DNA of 39,610 nt, from positions 1 to 39,610 of the forward strand of contig JAEZVO010000046.1 in assembly GCA_023443125.1 (NCBI GenBank), given 5' to 3'. Each line of letters starts with the position of its first letter. Position 1 is the stretch's first letter. Shown here in pieces: positions 24,806-33,659 of the stretch. The DNA comes from Actinomycetes bacterium (lineage in GTDB: Bacteria > Actinomycetota > Actinomycetes > Propionibacteriales > Propionibacteriaceae). The notes below the pieces were generated by a model that had not been told where the DNA came from, did not search any database, and was given only the letters and a program-made list of their open reading frames with translations. The position numbers and the translations under genes were made by a program.

Positions 24806-26755
24806 ATGACTGCCACCATGCCAGGACAGACCCTGTTCCCCGAGCTCGAGCCGTTGCTCGCGCAGGTCTCCAAACCCATCCAATACGTGGGCGGTGAGCT
24901 CAACTCCGTCGTGAAGGAGTGGGACGCCGTCGACGTGCGCTGGGCGCTCGCGTACCCCGACGCCTACGAAGTGGGGCAGCCCAACCAGGGCGTCGCTATC
25001 CTCTACGAGATCCTCAACGAGCAGGACTGGATCCTGGCCGAACGCACCTACTCCGTATGGCCCGACATGGCCGCTCGGATGCGGGAAGCGCGCATCCCTC
25101 AGTTCACCCTCGACGCGCATCGCGCCATCGGTGACTTCGACGTGTTCGGGCTGAGTTTCTCCACAGAGCTCGGCTACACCAACCTGCTGAGCATGCTCGA
25201 CCTGGCTGGCATCCCGCTGCACGCCGATGAGCGCGGCGACGGGGACCCCATCGTCGTGGCTGGCGGGCATGCTGCCTTCAACCCGGAACCCATCGCCGAC
25301 TTCATCGACGTGGCGGTGCTCGGCGACGGCGAGGAGGCGTCGCTGCACATCTCCGACATCGTGCGCGAGTGGAAGCAGGAGGGGCGCCCCGGAGGTCGCG
25401 ACGGGCTCCTCGAGCGACTGGCCGAAACAGGTGCGTTCTACATCCCGCGCTTCTACGACGTCGAATACTTGGACGACGGCCGCATCATGCGCGTCGCCCC
25501 AAACCGTCCGGCCGCGCCGTTCCAAGTGCGCAAGCACACGCTCATGGATCTCGACGCGTGGCCGTACCCAAAGAAGCCGATTGTTCCGCTCGCAGAGACG
25601 GTGCATGAGCGCTACTCGGTGGAGATCTTCCGCGGTTGCACCCGAGGCTGCCGCTTCTGCCAAGCCGGCATGATCACCCGCCCGGTCCGCGAACGCAACA
25701 TTCAGACCATCGGCGAGATGGTGGCCGGTGGGCTCGAGGCGACCGGCCTGGAGGAGATCGGCCTGTTGTCGCTGTCGTCGGCCGATCATTCCGAGATCGC
25801 CGACGTCACCAAGCAGCTGGCGGACCGCTACGAGGGCACCAACGTGTCGCTCTCGCTACCGAGCACCCGCGTCGATGCGTTCAACATCGACCTCGCGAAC
25901 GAGCTCAGCCGCAACGGTCGACGCTCTGGCCTCACGTTCGCGCCCGAGGGCGGCTCGGAGCGGATGCGCAAAGTCATTAACAAGATGGTCACCGAGGACG
26001 ACCTCATCGACACCGTCGCCACCGCGTTCGGCAACGGTTGGCGGCAAGTGAAGCTGTACTTCATGTGCGGCCTGCCCACCGAGACCGACGAGGACGTGCT
26101 CGCCATCGCTGATATGGCGGCTCGAGTGATCGAGACTGGGCGGAAAGTGGCAGGCACGAAGGACATCCGCTGCACGGTGTCGATCGGCGGATTCGTGCCG
26201 AAGCCGCACACGCCCTTCCAATGGGCCGCGCAAGCGAGCGCAGAGACGATCAACCACCGCCTCTACGCGCTGCGCGACAAGATCCGTGAGAACCGCCACT
26301 ACGGCAAATCGATCGGGCTGCGCTACCACGAGGGCGAGCCGGGCATCGTCGAAGGACTGCTGAGCCGCGGTGATCGTCGCGTCGGGAAGGTCATAGAACG
26401 CGTGTGGCGCGAGGGCGGTCAGTTCGACGGATGGAGCGAGCACTTCAGCTACGAACGGTGGGTGCAGTGCGCCAACGAAGAGCTCGCGCCGTTCGGTGTC
26501 GACCTTGATTGGTTCACCACCCGCGAGCGTGAGTACGAGGAAATCCTCCCGTGGGATCACCTCGACTCCGGCCTCGACCGCGACTGGTTGTGGGAAGACT
26601 GGCAGGAGGCGCTCGACGAGCAGCCCGTCGAGGACTGCCGCTGGACGCCCTGCTACGACTGCGGAGTGTGCCCGCAGATGGGCACCGACATCCAGATCGG
26701 CCCCACGGGCCAGGCGCTCATCCCGCTCACGGTGGTCGCCCGCGACCTGAGCTGA
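24806..26755 (+). CDS. TIGR03960-type B12-binding radical SAM protein
   Basis: This 649-aa protein has an N-terminal cobalamin-binding-like domain (about 40-190, with 'GLSFSTELGYTNLL' and 'VVAGGHAAFNPEP') and a radical SAM domain. The 4Fe-4S Cys are C278, C282 and C285 (RGCTRGCRFCQAG). A C-terminal region with CRWTPCYDCGVC could hold another metal site. It matches TIGR03960, usually found beside or fused to a TIGR03936/DUF2344 protein; the substrate is unknown. Here the partner is 2.9 kb downstream. TACAAT lies 9 nt before the ATG (leaderless-type promoter). Confidence 0.9.
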   Translation: MTATMPGQTLFPELEPLLAQVSKPIQYVGGELNSVVKEWDAVDVRWALAYPDAYEVGQPNQGVAILYEILNEQDWILAERTYSVWPDMAARMREARIPQFTLDAHRAIGDFDVFGLSFSTELGYTNLLSMLDLAGIPLHADERGDGDPIVVAGGHAAFNPEPIADFIDVAVLGDGEEASLHISDIVREWKQEGRPGGRDGLLERLAETGAFYIPRFYDVEYLDDGRIMRVAPNRPAAPFQVRKHTLMDLDAWPYPKKPIVPLAETVHERYSVEIFRGCTRGCRFCQAGMITRPVRERNIQTIGEMVAGGLEATGLEEIGLLSLSSADHSEIADVTKQLADRYEGTNVSLSLPSTRVDAFNIDLANELSRNGRRSGLTFAPEGGSERMRKVINKMVTEDDLIDTVATAFGNGWRQVKLYFMCGLPTETDEDVLAIADMAARVIETGRKVAGTKDIRCTVSIGGFVPKPHTPFQWAAQASAETINHRLYALRDKIRENRHYGKSIGLRYHEGEPGIVEGLLSRGDRRVGKVIERVWREGGQFDGWSEHFSYERWVQCANEELAPFGVDLDWFTTREREYEEILPWDHLDSGLDRDWLWEDWQEALDEQPVEDCRWTPCYDCGVCPQMGTDIQIGPTGQALIPLTVVARDLS

Positions 26756-27272
26756 CGCGGTTGGGCATGCACGACTCGACGTCGATTCCCTTCCAAGGTT
26801 GGAGGACGCGTCAATCACGCCCGGTGAGTTTCGAGGACGCGAAGCATGCAGGCAGAAGCGACGGGCCCGTGGGTTGCTATACGTGGCAGCAGCGCACTCA
26901 GCTCATCGGGGACGTGGGCCACGTAACAGGTGGTCGTTGCACCTGTATCCGCCGAGTTGGGATGCCCGCCGCTGCGCAAAGTTCGTTCGTTTCCTTGGAG
27001 AAGTGCTGAATGGCAAGGAGACCTAGAGGTTCAGTTGGCTGAAGAGGACCTGTCATCTGGGAACGCAGGTACGGCGACACTGTCGCGTTCGAGGGTTTGC
27101 TGCTTGTGCATCTGTTCAGCACGGTCCCCGATCCTTGCTCGGAGGTCACATGGACGCTGTTCAAGTGTTCGCGCGACCGTATGAACTGTGGAGCGAGGAC
27201 ACACCGTGACCGAGAATCCATGCATTGCTCTCGACGCGGCGGACCATGATCACCCTTCTTCCGCCAGGGCTC
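26756..27272. other. Gene-free region, possible remnants
   Basis: No convincing gene is seen in these 517 bases. A minus-strand frame at 27031-27225 (64 aa, with RARIGDRAEQMHKQQTLERD) has plausible codon use for a short stretch but no recognised family and no good ribosome site. It may be the decayed end of a gene in the inserted block. Confidence 0.4.
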
Positions 27273-27728
27273 TCACATGCTGGTACGGCCTTCTGCCATC
27301 TGGGACTCAGAGCGGTTGGTGAGCATGCCCAGCACCCACAATGCAATCAGGACGGAACCAAACACTTGTGCCGTGGAGACCAACACATCCATCACATAAC
27401 TCAGCAGAGGATCTGCCGACGGGAACCGCCCTGTCATGACTCGATCCAGAACAAGGGTGAGAAGGACACAACCGAGAACCGCGCCTCCTGTTATGGCGAG
27501 GCCTACCGACGCTCGAGAACCCCACCTGTTCAGCGGAGGAATCACGAAGCTGGCCAACAGGATTCCAGCAAGCGCACTGGCGATGGAAGACATGACCTCG
27601 GCGAAGGGCATCGCAAGAGTCAACACCATCTGGTCTTGAGGGAGCCAGAGCCCAGTCAACCCCAGCACCAAAGCCACGCCGAAGCTACCAACGGCCCAAG
27701 CGGCCCTCACCCGTCGTGTGTTTTCCAT
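27273..27728 (-). CDS. Small four-helix membrane protein, unknown
   Basis: This 151-aa protein has four predicted membrane helices (about 9-29, 35-62, 72-93 and 109-132) and short charged ends. The ATG at 27728 follows GGAG with good spacing (5 nt). It lies 43 nt downstream of the secreted-protein gene on the same strand, so the two are probably an operon. The pair could be an exported peptide with an immunity or transport partner, but nothing in the sequence proves that. No family is recognised. Confidence 0.6.
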   Translation of the reverse strand: MENTRRVRAAWAVGSFGVALVLGLTGLWLPQDQMVLTLAMPFAEVMSSIASALAGILLASFVIPPLNRWGSRASVGLAITGGAVLGCVLLTLVLDRVMTGRFPSADPLLSYVMDVLVSTAQVFGSVLIALWVLGMLTNRSESQMAEGRTSM

Positions 27729-27771
27729 GTTTTCTCCGGCCTTCCTCAAATGAGTGAGTGCATCTGTATTG

Positions 27772-28524
27772 CTACGGTGTGAATGATCCGGCCCACCCAA
27801 TAATACCCGCGCTACTCATCCGGACTGCCGCCATGGCCGCCGTTTGTCCCCAGTTCACGACGATCTTGGAGACGCTCCTACTGTTGCTGAGGCCACCCGG
27901 AGAAGCCCAGTACTCGACAGAGTGCCAACTATACGTAGGCTTCAACGGGGGCCTGATTGGATCTTGCTTCCAGACCATTTTGTAGCCGCGCGGCTGCCAA
28001 GACGCTGCGCCACTACTGTTCGGATCCCTGCTCACGGAATAGACGATCTTGGTGTCGCGGTCTCGGCCGATAATCCCGGCGCAGCCGCTCGTCCGTACTA
28101 GACCTTTGACTCCGACAGGCACTACGACGCGGGTGAAACACCTGAAAGCCATTGCCTCGAAGCCGTCTGAGTGGACTTCTCGAAGAGCTTCTTCAGCCAG
28201 TGCCTCTTGTCGATCAGACTGTCCCTCGGCAACTATGAGTTCCCCTTCGTCGTCAATGATCAGGAAGGGCGTGCCTGGTCGGATGTCGTCGCTCACTTTG
28301 ATGGGAAGATCCAAGACAGACTCGGGCATGGTATACAGGACATCCGCTGGCAGTCCAGGATTGGCCTTGGCGAGCACTGTGTTGGCGCGATCATCTGCGC
28401 CCTCAGGTGAGGGGCTTGGCGAGGCCATGGCCGAGGATGTCGCCAAACCGATGCATAGCGTGATTGCAGCGGCGCCCAAGCCTACGCGGAACCTTGGCAA
28501 GTGGAAGAAAGAAAAAACCGACAT
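27772..28524 (-). CDS. Secreted protein of unknown function
   Basis: This 250-aa protein has a Sec signal peptide (basic start, hydrophobic core at about 15-31, cleavage probably after SAMAS or ATSSAMA). A Ser/Pro linker follows, then a domain of about 90 residues with acidic turns, and a C-terminal part rich in Trp, Ser and Gly (SWHSVEYW, SKIVVNWGQ). Two Cys (FRCF and SGCAG) could form a disulfide. The ATG at 28524 is chosen over the TTG at 28536 because GGAG lies 6 nt upstream. The C-terminal style recalls bacteriocin-like or cell-wall proteins but gives no clear family. Confidence 0.6.
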   Translation of the reverse strand: MSVFSFFHLPRFRVGLGAAAITLCIGLATSSAMASPSPSPEGADDRANTVLAKANPGLPADVLYTMPESVLDLPIKVSDDIRPGTPFLIIDDEGELIVAEGQSDRQEALAEEALREVHSDGFEAMAFRCFTRVVVPVGVKGLVRTSGCAGIIGRDRDTKIVYSVSRDPNSSGAASWQPRGYKMVWKQDPIRPPLKPTYSWHSVEYWASPGGLSNSRSVSKIVVNWGQTAAMAAVRMSSAGIIGWAGSFTP

Positions 28525-28755
28525 TGGTATCTCCAAACGTGATGCTTACATCCCCCGTTGGGGCGTTGGGAGAAGCCTAGCTCGCCGATGCGGGGGGAGG
28601 TGGTCCGAACGGGGAAAACGGGCGGCAGGCATCCCCTTCCCGTCCGCGTAGCGCATCGAGCAGCTCGGCGGGCTCATGGGAGGAAATGATCGATGGTCGC
28701 GAGCAAGAGCAAAGTTACATAGTCGACGACGGGTCTTGCAGGGCTGCGTGTGAGG
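28525..28755. other. Intergenic region without visible genes
   Basis: These 231 bases separate the secreted-protein gene from the membrane protein at 28756-29502. I see no hairpin with a U-run, tRNA or repeat in it. Confidence 0.4.
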
Positions 28756-29502
28756 CTACTCGAACTGCTGGGGTACCTCGGCGACGGTGCCGTCGAAGTA
28801 GGGCCCGAGGTGTGCCCTCACGGTGATGCCGCCCTTGTCTCGGCGCTGGTGGTACTCGATCTCGGCGTCGCCGGGGCTCGCCTCGGAGCGGATGATGTCG
28901 CGGGTGGTGCGGAGGAACTCCTGCACTTCCTCGGCAGTGTTGTCGTCGTTGCCGAGGACGTAGACGTGCAGGCGCGGCGAAACCCACATGTCGCCCTCGG
29001 CATGTTTGACCCGGACGTCCTCCGCGAAGTCCAGCGCGACGACCTGCTTCTCGGTGCGGTCGATGACCGCGGGCGGCTGCGGGCTGTTCCACTGCGCGCA
29101 CCACATGACCAAGCCGATGGCCAACGCCAGTGCCAGCCAACGCACCCAGTTGGTCACCGGCGCGCCGGGCTCGGAGGGGCGCTCGACGACCGCAGACACA
29201 CAGGCGATCAGCCATAGGCCTGCGGCGACCAGCACCGCAGGCGCCCCGAACTGCGGCGCGGCCGAGGAGGCGAACATGGCCGCGAGCCAGCTGGCGTAGG
29301 TCATGAAGACGAGGTTGGCGGTGCGCGGCCCGAACGCGCGGGGCTTCCACCAGTCTGCCGCGGATCGCCCGGCTGACCACAGCATCAGCGCGCCCGCCCC
29401 TGACGCGGGGACCAACGTGAACCATGCACTCACGGCGCTCAGCGTCCCGTTTGCCCCCATGCTGGTGGCGACGAAACTCGGCACCGGCAGCAGCAGGATC
29501 AT
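28756..29502 (-). CDS. Membrane protein with a C-terminal soluble domain, unknown
   Basis: This protein of at least 248 aa has four or five membrane helices in its first 140 residues, then a soluble domain (about 150-248) with VALDFAEDVRV, RLHVYVLG and DNTAEEVQEFLR. The ATG at 29502 is the first possible start, but the frame stays open for about 60 nt further upstream and encodes a Trp/Tyr-rich hydrophobic segment. The true N-terminus could therefore be longer through an unusual start codon, or the gene could be 5'-truncated. It is divergent from the TIGR03936 gene. The function is unknown. Confidence 0.6.
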   Translation of the reverse strand: MILLLPVPSFVATSMGANGTLSAVSAWFTLVPASGAGALMLWSAGRSAADWWKPRAFGPRTANLVFMTYASWLAAMFASSAAPQFGAPAVLVAAGLWLIACVSAVVERPSEPGAPVTNWVRWLALALAIGLVMWCAQWNSPQPPAVIDRTEKQVVALDFAEDVRVKHAEGDMWVSPRLHVYVLGNDDNTAEEVQEFLRTTRDIIRSEASPGDAEIEYHQRRDKGGITVRAHLGPYFDGTVAEVPQQFE

Positions 29503-29669
29503 CCACGCGGACAGGACATACCACCGACGCTGCCGCGCGCTGAGCTTGGCACGCGGCGGTGTCGTCGGGGGAGTGGGGATCCCTGCGGCTGGATGGGCAT
29601 GTCGACAGGGTAGGTGGGTCGCGGGTCAGAATCCTGGTCCACGGCGAGCAGCCGGTAAGCTCCACCAAC

Positions 29670-30368
29670 GTGGCACAACGCAAACAACCCCCGCAGAATC
29701 CACCCCCGGTGCAGAAACTTCGTATCCGCTACGCCAAACGCGGGGCGGCGAGGTTCACGTCGCATCGGGATTTCGGCCGTGCCCTCGAGCGCGCGCTGCG
29801 CCGGGCCGATGTGCCGATGGCCTACTCATCGGGCTTCAACCCGCACCCGCGCATCTCATACGCCAACGCGGCGCCCACCTCCGCCGCATCCGAGGCGGAG
29901 TACGTAGAACTCGGGCTCGCCCAGCGCTGCTCGCCGGAGAAGGTGCAGGAGGCCCTGAACTCGTCGCTGCCGAACGGCTTTGTCGTCCTCGACGCCGCCG
30001 ACGCGGTGTCCGAGTCGCTCGGCGACCTGCTGCAGGCATCTGACTGGGAGGTGTCGCTGCCCGACGTTGACCCCGCCACGCTGGATGGTGCCGTCGCGCG
30101 GTTCCTCGCCGAAGACAGCCACGAGGTGGAGCGTATGACGAAGAACGGTCTGCGCACGTTCGATGCTCGGGCCGCGGTGCTGCGCTGCACCACCGATGCT
30201 CAGCTGCTCACGATGCGCTTGCGGCACACCGTGCCGCTGGTTCGCCCCGACGACGTGGTCACCGCGCTGCGTTCGCTGGAGCCCGCTCTCGTGGGGCAGC
30301 CATTGCTGCGACGCATCTGCCAGGGCCCGCTCGCAGACGGTGAGATCGGCGACCCGCTGCGCCCCTAA
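29670..30368 (+). CDS. TIGR03936/DUF2344 radical-SAM-associated protein
   Basis: This 232-aa protein matches the family found next to TIGR03960 radical SAM proteins: KLRIRYAKRGAARFTSHRD near the start, MAYSSGFNPHPRISYA at about 49-64, then DUF2344-type segments. It probably works with the 24806-26755 product on an unknown substrate. The GTG at 29670 is chosen; TAAGCT ends 8 nt before it (leaderless). The gene normally sits directly after its partner and before rne; here the first link is broken by a 2.9-kb insertion. Confidence 0.85.
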   Translation: MAQRKQPPQNPPPVQKLRIRYAKRGAARFTSHRDFGRALERALRRADVPMAYSSGFNPHPRISYANAAPTSAASEAEYVELGLAQRCSPEKVQEALNSSLPNGFVVLDAADAVSESLGDLLQASDWEVSLPDVDPATLDGAVARFLAEDSHEVERMTKNGLRTFDARAAVLRCTTDAQLLTMRLRHTVPLVRPDDVVTALRSLEPALVGQPLLRRICQGPLADGEIGDPLRP

Positions 30369-30540
30369 ATACTCGCGCAAAAGGGCGGACGTTGCCGCGT
30401 CGATGTGGCAAGAATTTGGCTTCGTGTGCGAAGATAGCTGCAGGTCAAGGCGCCGCCGGCGCCACCGGGAAGCACTGGGCTGCACCGCGACATAGGTTTG
30501 CACGCGACTGCCTCGTAGCGCCTGGGGGCCATAGGTTTTT

Positions 30541-30559
30541 GGCACAACACGGTTGTGCC
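30541..30559 (+). promoter_or_regulatory. Hairpin in the rne 5' UTR
   Basis: GGCACAAC (30541-30548) pairs with GTTGTGCC (30552-30559) around a 3-nt loop, 20 nt upstream of the rne Shine-Dalgarno. The 224-nt gap before rne also has a GGCGCC-GCC-GGCGCC hairpin near 30450 and a repeated CATAGGTTT. RNase E controls its own mRNA through the 5' UTR in E. coli; a similar role here is inference. Confidence 0.4.
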
Positions 30560-30592
30560 CGTCCGCGCATCATGCGCGTAAGGAGTTTCTCC

Positions 30593-33247
30593 ATGACCGA
30601 CCAGGTCGTACCCGAATCTAACGAGCCATCTGAATCCGCGCGTACGCGTCGCCGACGCGCCGCATCGCGCCCAGCTGGCGCCCCGGTGAAGGTAGAAGTG
30701 AGCGCTGCAGAAGCGCAGACGAGCGCCGCGCAGGTCGACGCCGAGGCGGCGCAGCCCGCCGCGGAGCCCGCGGAGGAGGCGCCTAAGCGTCCTGCCAGGC
30801 GCCGCGCCACCCGCAAGGCGGCACCAGCCGCTGCAGACGAGGCCGTCGTCGTCACCGGCGACGCGCCGAAGCAGGCTGAAGAGCCAGCTGCTGAACCTGC
30901 ACCCGTCGAGGAACCCAAGGCTGAGGAGCAGAAGCCGACGCGCCGTCGCCGCTCGACGAAACGCCAGGAGGAAGCTCCCGCGGAATCGAGCGAGAATTCG
31001 GGTGAGTCGGAGCAGAAGCCCAAGTCGACGTCGAGGCGCAAGAAGGTGGCGCCCCAAGAAGACAGCGTGGTAGAGGCACCGGCGGCGGATGCATCGTCGG
31101 CAGAAGCTCGGGTGGAGGAGGCTCCGGCGGGGGAGAAGCCCACTCGGGGCCGTCGTCGTCGCTCGCCCAAGAGCGAAGCCCCGGCGGAGGACGCGCCGAC
31201 GCCGTCCACCGAGGCCGCCCAGGACGAGTCCGCAGAAGACAGCGGCGAAGAAGACGACGTGTCCGCCAAGCTGGCCGAAGCGGAGAAGCTGGCGCAGGCC
31301 CGTCGCGAGGTGGTCGCCAACCCGTTCATGAGCAGCGAGGATCGCGAGAAGCAGCTCGCCGAGCTTGCTGGGGCGATCGCCGGCGGTGACGATGACGAGG
31401 ACGACCAGTCTGACGATGAGGCGCAGGAGTCCGATTCCAGCGACGAGAACGACGAGTCCGAGTCGCAAGACAACGACTCGAGCGACGACAACCAGGCGGA
31501 GGACAAGCCGTCGCGACGTCGTCGTCGACGCGGTGGCCGGCGCCGTCGTCGCGGTAACAACAACCGCGACAATGACGACAACGATGACGATTCCGACGAC
31601 AACAGCGACGACGACTCCGACGACAACGCCGAGAAGTCGAACGACCAGTCGGACGATGGATCCGACGCCGACAAGAACGACGAGAAAAGTAAGGACGACG
31701 AAGACAACGGCGACAATGGTGAGAACGGCACCTCGCGCCGTCGCCGTCGCCGGCGTCGCCGAGGTGGGGGCGGCAGCTCCGACTCGAGCGACGACGAGGT
31801 CACTGGCATCGAAGGCTCCACGCGCATGGAGGCCAAGCGGCAGCGTCGCAAGGAATCGCGTGCGGCGGGCCGACGTCGCGCTCCCATCCTGAGCGAAGCC
31901 GAATTCCTCGCGCGCCGCGAATCCGTCAACCGCAAGCTCGTGGTGCGACAGGGCGAAGAGTACACGCAGCTCGCCGTGCTCGAAGACGACATTCTGGTGG
32001 AGCACTACGTCGACCGCCCGTCGGCGTCGTCGCTCATCGGCAACATCTACCTCGGCAAGATCCAGAACGTGCTGCCGAGCATGGAGGCCGCCTTCATCGA
32101 CATTGGCCGCGGACGTAATGCCGTGCTGTACGCGGGCGAGGTCGATTGGGATTCCTTCGGCGTGACGGGTGAAGACCGCAAGGTCGAGAACGTACTCAAG
32201 TCCGGGCAGACCATCGTCGTGCAGGTCACGAAAGACCCAGTGGGGCAGAAGGGCGCCAGACTCACGCATCACATCTCGCTGCCTGGCCGCTACATCGTCT
32301 ACTCGCCGGGCGGTCACCTCTCCGGCATCTCCCGCAAGCTGCCCGACACCGAGCGTTCACGCCTGCGCAGCGTGCTTGGCAACCACATCTCCGACGAAGA
32401 GTCGGTGATCGTCCGCACCGCGGCGGAGGGCGTCGGCGAAGAAGATCTGGTGCGCGACATCAGCCGGCTGAAGGCCCAGTGGGAGGTCATCGAGAAGCGC
32501 GCGAAGCAAGGGGGAGCACCCCACGCGCTCTACACCGAGCCCGATCTGACGCTGCGCATCATCCGCGACCTCTTCACCGAGGATTTCGAGCAGATTCAGG
32601 TGCAGGGCGACGGCGGCCCCGAGGACGCCTTCGACGCCATCTCGGCCTACGTCGGGCACGTCGCGCCGAACTTGCTGGATCGCGTGCAGCACTACGAGCC
32701 GGGCGAGGACGGTAAGGACGTCTTCGCGGTGCACCGCATCGACGAGCAGATCGCCAAGGCGCTCGACCGCAAAGTGTTCCTCCCGTCGGGCGGATCGCTC
32801 GTGATCGACCGCACCGAGGCCATGACCGTGATCGACGTCAACACCGGCCGCTTCACCGGATCGGGCGGCAACCTCGAGGCCACGGTGACGTCGAATAACC
32901 TCGAGGCTGCGGAGGAGATCGTCCGCCAGCTGCGCCTGCGTGACCTGGGCGGCATCATCGTCGTCGACTTCATCGACATGGTGCTCCCTAGCAACCGGGA
33001 GCTGTTGCTGCGCCGCCTTGTCGAATGCCTTGGCCGCGACCGTACCCGCCACCAGGTGGCAGAGGTCACGAGCCTCGGCCTCGTGCAGATGACGCGCAAG
33101 CGCATCGGCACCGGCCTAGCCGAAGCGTTCACCGAGGAGTGCGAGCACTGCCACGGCCAGGGATATCTCAAGTTCGAGGAACCCACGGACTCCCAGGCCC
33201 CAGCAGATGGTGGGGACCGCCCCCAGCGTCGACGCCGCAAGCGCTAG
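30593..33247 (+). CDS. rne: Ribonuclease E/G
   Basis: This 884-aa endoribonuclease starts RNA decay and processes rRNA. The first 460 residues are low-complexity, alternating acidic (Asp/Ser/Asn/Glu) with Arg/Lys-rich blocks, and are probably an unfolded scaffold. The catalytic part follows: an S1 domain (from about 463, GNIYLGKIQNVLPSMEAAF), catalytic acids D748 (VIDVNTGRF) and about D792 (VVDFIDM), and the zinc-link Cys850 and Cys853 (ECEHCHGQG). The ATG at 30593 follows AAGGAG. The scaffold lies before the catalytic domain, the reverse of E. coli RNase E but usual in actinobacteria. In many actinobacteria rplU and rpmA come next; here rpmB does. Confidence 0.95.
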   Translation: MTDQVVPESNEPSESARTRRRRAASRPAGAPVKVEVSAAEAQTSAAQVDAEAAQPAAEPAEEAPKRPARRRATRKAAPAAADEAVVVTGDAPKQAEEPAAEPAPVEEPKAEEQKPTRRRRSTKRQEEAPAESSENSGESEQKPKSTSRRKKVAPQEDSVVEAPAADASSAEARVEEAPAGEKPTRGRRRRSPKSEAPAEDAPTPSTEAAQDESAEDSGEEDDVSAKLAEAEKLAQARREVVANPFMSSEDREKQLAELAGAIAGGDDDEDDQSDDEAQESDSSDENDESESQDNDSSDDNQAEDKPSRRRRRRGGRRRRRGNNNRDNDDNDDDSDDNSDDDSDDNAEKSNDQSDDGSDADKNDEKSKDDEDNGDNGENGTSRRRRRRRRRGGGGSSDSSDDEVTGIEGSTRMEAKRQRRKESRAAGRRRAPILSEAEFLARRESVNRKLVVRQGEEYTQLAVLEDDILVEHYVDRPSASSLIGNIYLGKIQNVLPSMEAAFIDIGRGRNAVLYAGEVDWDSFGVTGEDRKVENVLKSGQTIVVQVTKDPVGQKGARLTHHISLPGRYIVYSPGGHLSGISRKLPDTERSRLRSVLGNHISDEESVIVRTAAEGVGEEDLVRDISRLKAQWEVIEKRAKQGGAPHALYTEPDLTLRIIRDLFTEDFEQIQVQGDGGPEDAFDAISAYVGHVAPNLLDRVQHYEPGEDGKDVFAVHRIDEQIAKALDRKVFLPSGGSLVIDRTEAMTVIDVNTGRFTGSGGNLEATVTSNNLEAAEEIVRQLRLRDLGGIIVVDFIDMVLPSNRELLLRRLVECLGRDRTRHQVAEVTSLGLVQMTRKRIGTGLAEAFTEECEHCHGQGYLKFEEPTDSQAPADGGDRPQRRRRKR

Positions 33248-33320
33248 CCGTGATGACCGTTTTCCTCCACGCCTGGCCATACTGCGTATCTCGGCCGCGT
33301 GTGGAGGATAACGGTCGGAT

Positions 33321-33350
33321 TTGTGCGGATAGGTGAATTCGGGTTAGTCT
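33321..33350 (+). promoter_or_regulatory. Predicted rpmB promoter
   Basis: TTGTGC (33321-33326) and TAGTCT (33345-33350) are 18 bp apart, about 48 nt before the ATG, giving a short leader with AAGGAG. Confidence 0.5.
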
Positions 33351-33397
33351 TGTGCGGTTGCCTGAGCGCAACGCCCCGTTCTATCAAGGAGATTCTG

Positions 33398-33586
33398 ATG
33401 GCTGCCGTGTGTGACATCTGCGCCAAGGGTCCCGGCTTTGGCCACAACGTCCCTTGGTCCAAGAAGAAGACCAAGCGCCGCTGGAACCCCAACATCCAGC
33501 CGGTGAGCGCGTCCGTCAGCGGGCGTGCCAAGAAGATCAACGCCTGCACAGCGTGCATCAAGTCGGGCAAGATCCTGGCAAAGTGA
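33398..33586 (+). CDS. rpmB: 50S ribosomal protein L28
   Basis: This 62-aa ribosomal protein has the zinc-ribbon (C+) form: CDIC at 5-8 and CTAC near 49-52 give the four Cys. The middle GFGHNVPWSKKKTKRRWNPN is typical of L28. Actinobacteria often have a second, Cys-less copy used when zinc is short; no copy is in this window. AAGGAG precedes the ATG, and an intrinsic terminator follows 20 nt after the stop. Confidence 0.96.
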   Translation: MAAVCDICAKGPGFGHNVPWSKKKTKRRWNPNIQPVSASVSGRAKKINACTACIKSGKILAK

Positions 33587-33606
33587 CGCTGCACTACGCG
33601 TAACGA

Positions 33607-33634
33607 ACGAGGCGGTCTCATGAGGCCGCCTCGT
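33607..33634 (+). terminator. Intrinsic terminator after rpmB
   Basis: ACGAGGCGG (33607-33615) pairs with CCGCCTCGT (33626-33634), and TTTT ends at 33637. It is the clearest stem-plus-U terminator in the window. Confidence 0.9.
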
Positions 33635-33659
33635 TTTGCATCTCGCTAGGCTTTCACCT

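Noticed and set aside
27225..27782. 185-codon plus-strand frame opposite the four-helix membrane protein
   Set aside because: The minus-strand gene has a ribosome site and regular membrane helices; the plus frame has neither domains nor codon bias.
28715..29683. 322-codon minus-strand frame with a lipobox-like VELTGC
   Set aside because: It overlaps the 28756-29502 gene, whose frame has clean membrane helices; this frame is Arg/Ala-rich and lacks a hydrophobic signal core.
30365..32317. 650-codon minus-strand frame with Val/Leu-rich stretches opposite the rne scaffold
   Set aside because: The apparent hydrophobic runs are the reverse complement of the Asp/Asn/Ser-rich RNase E scaffold, not membrane helices.
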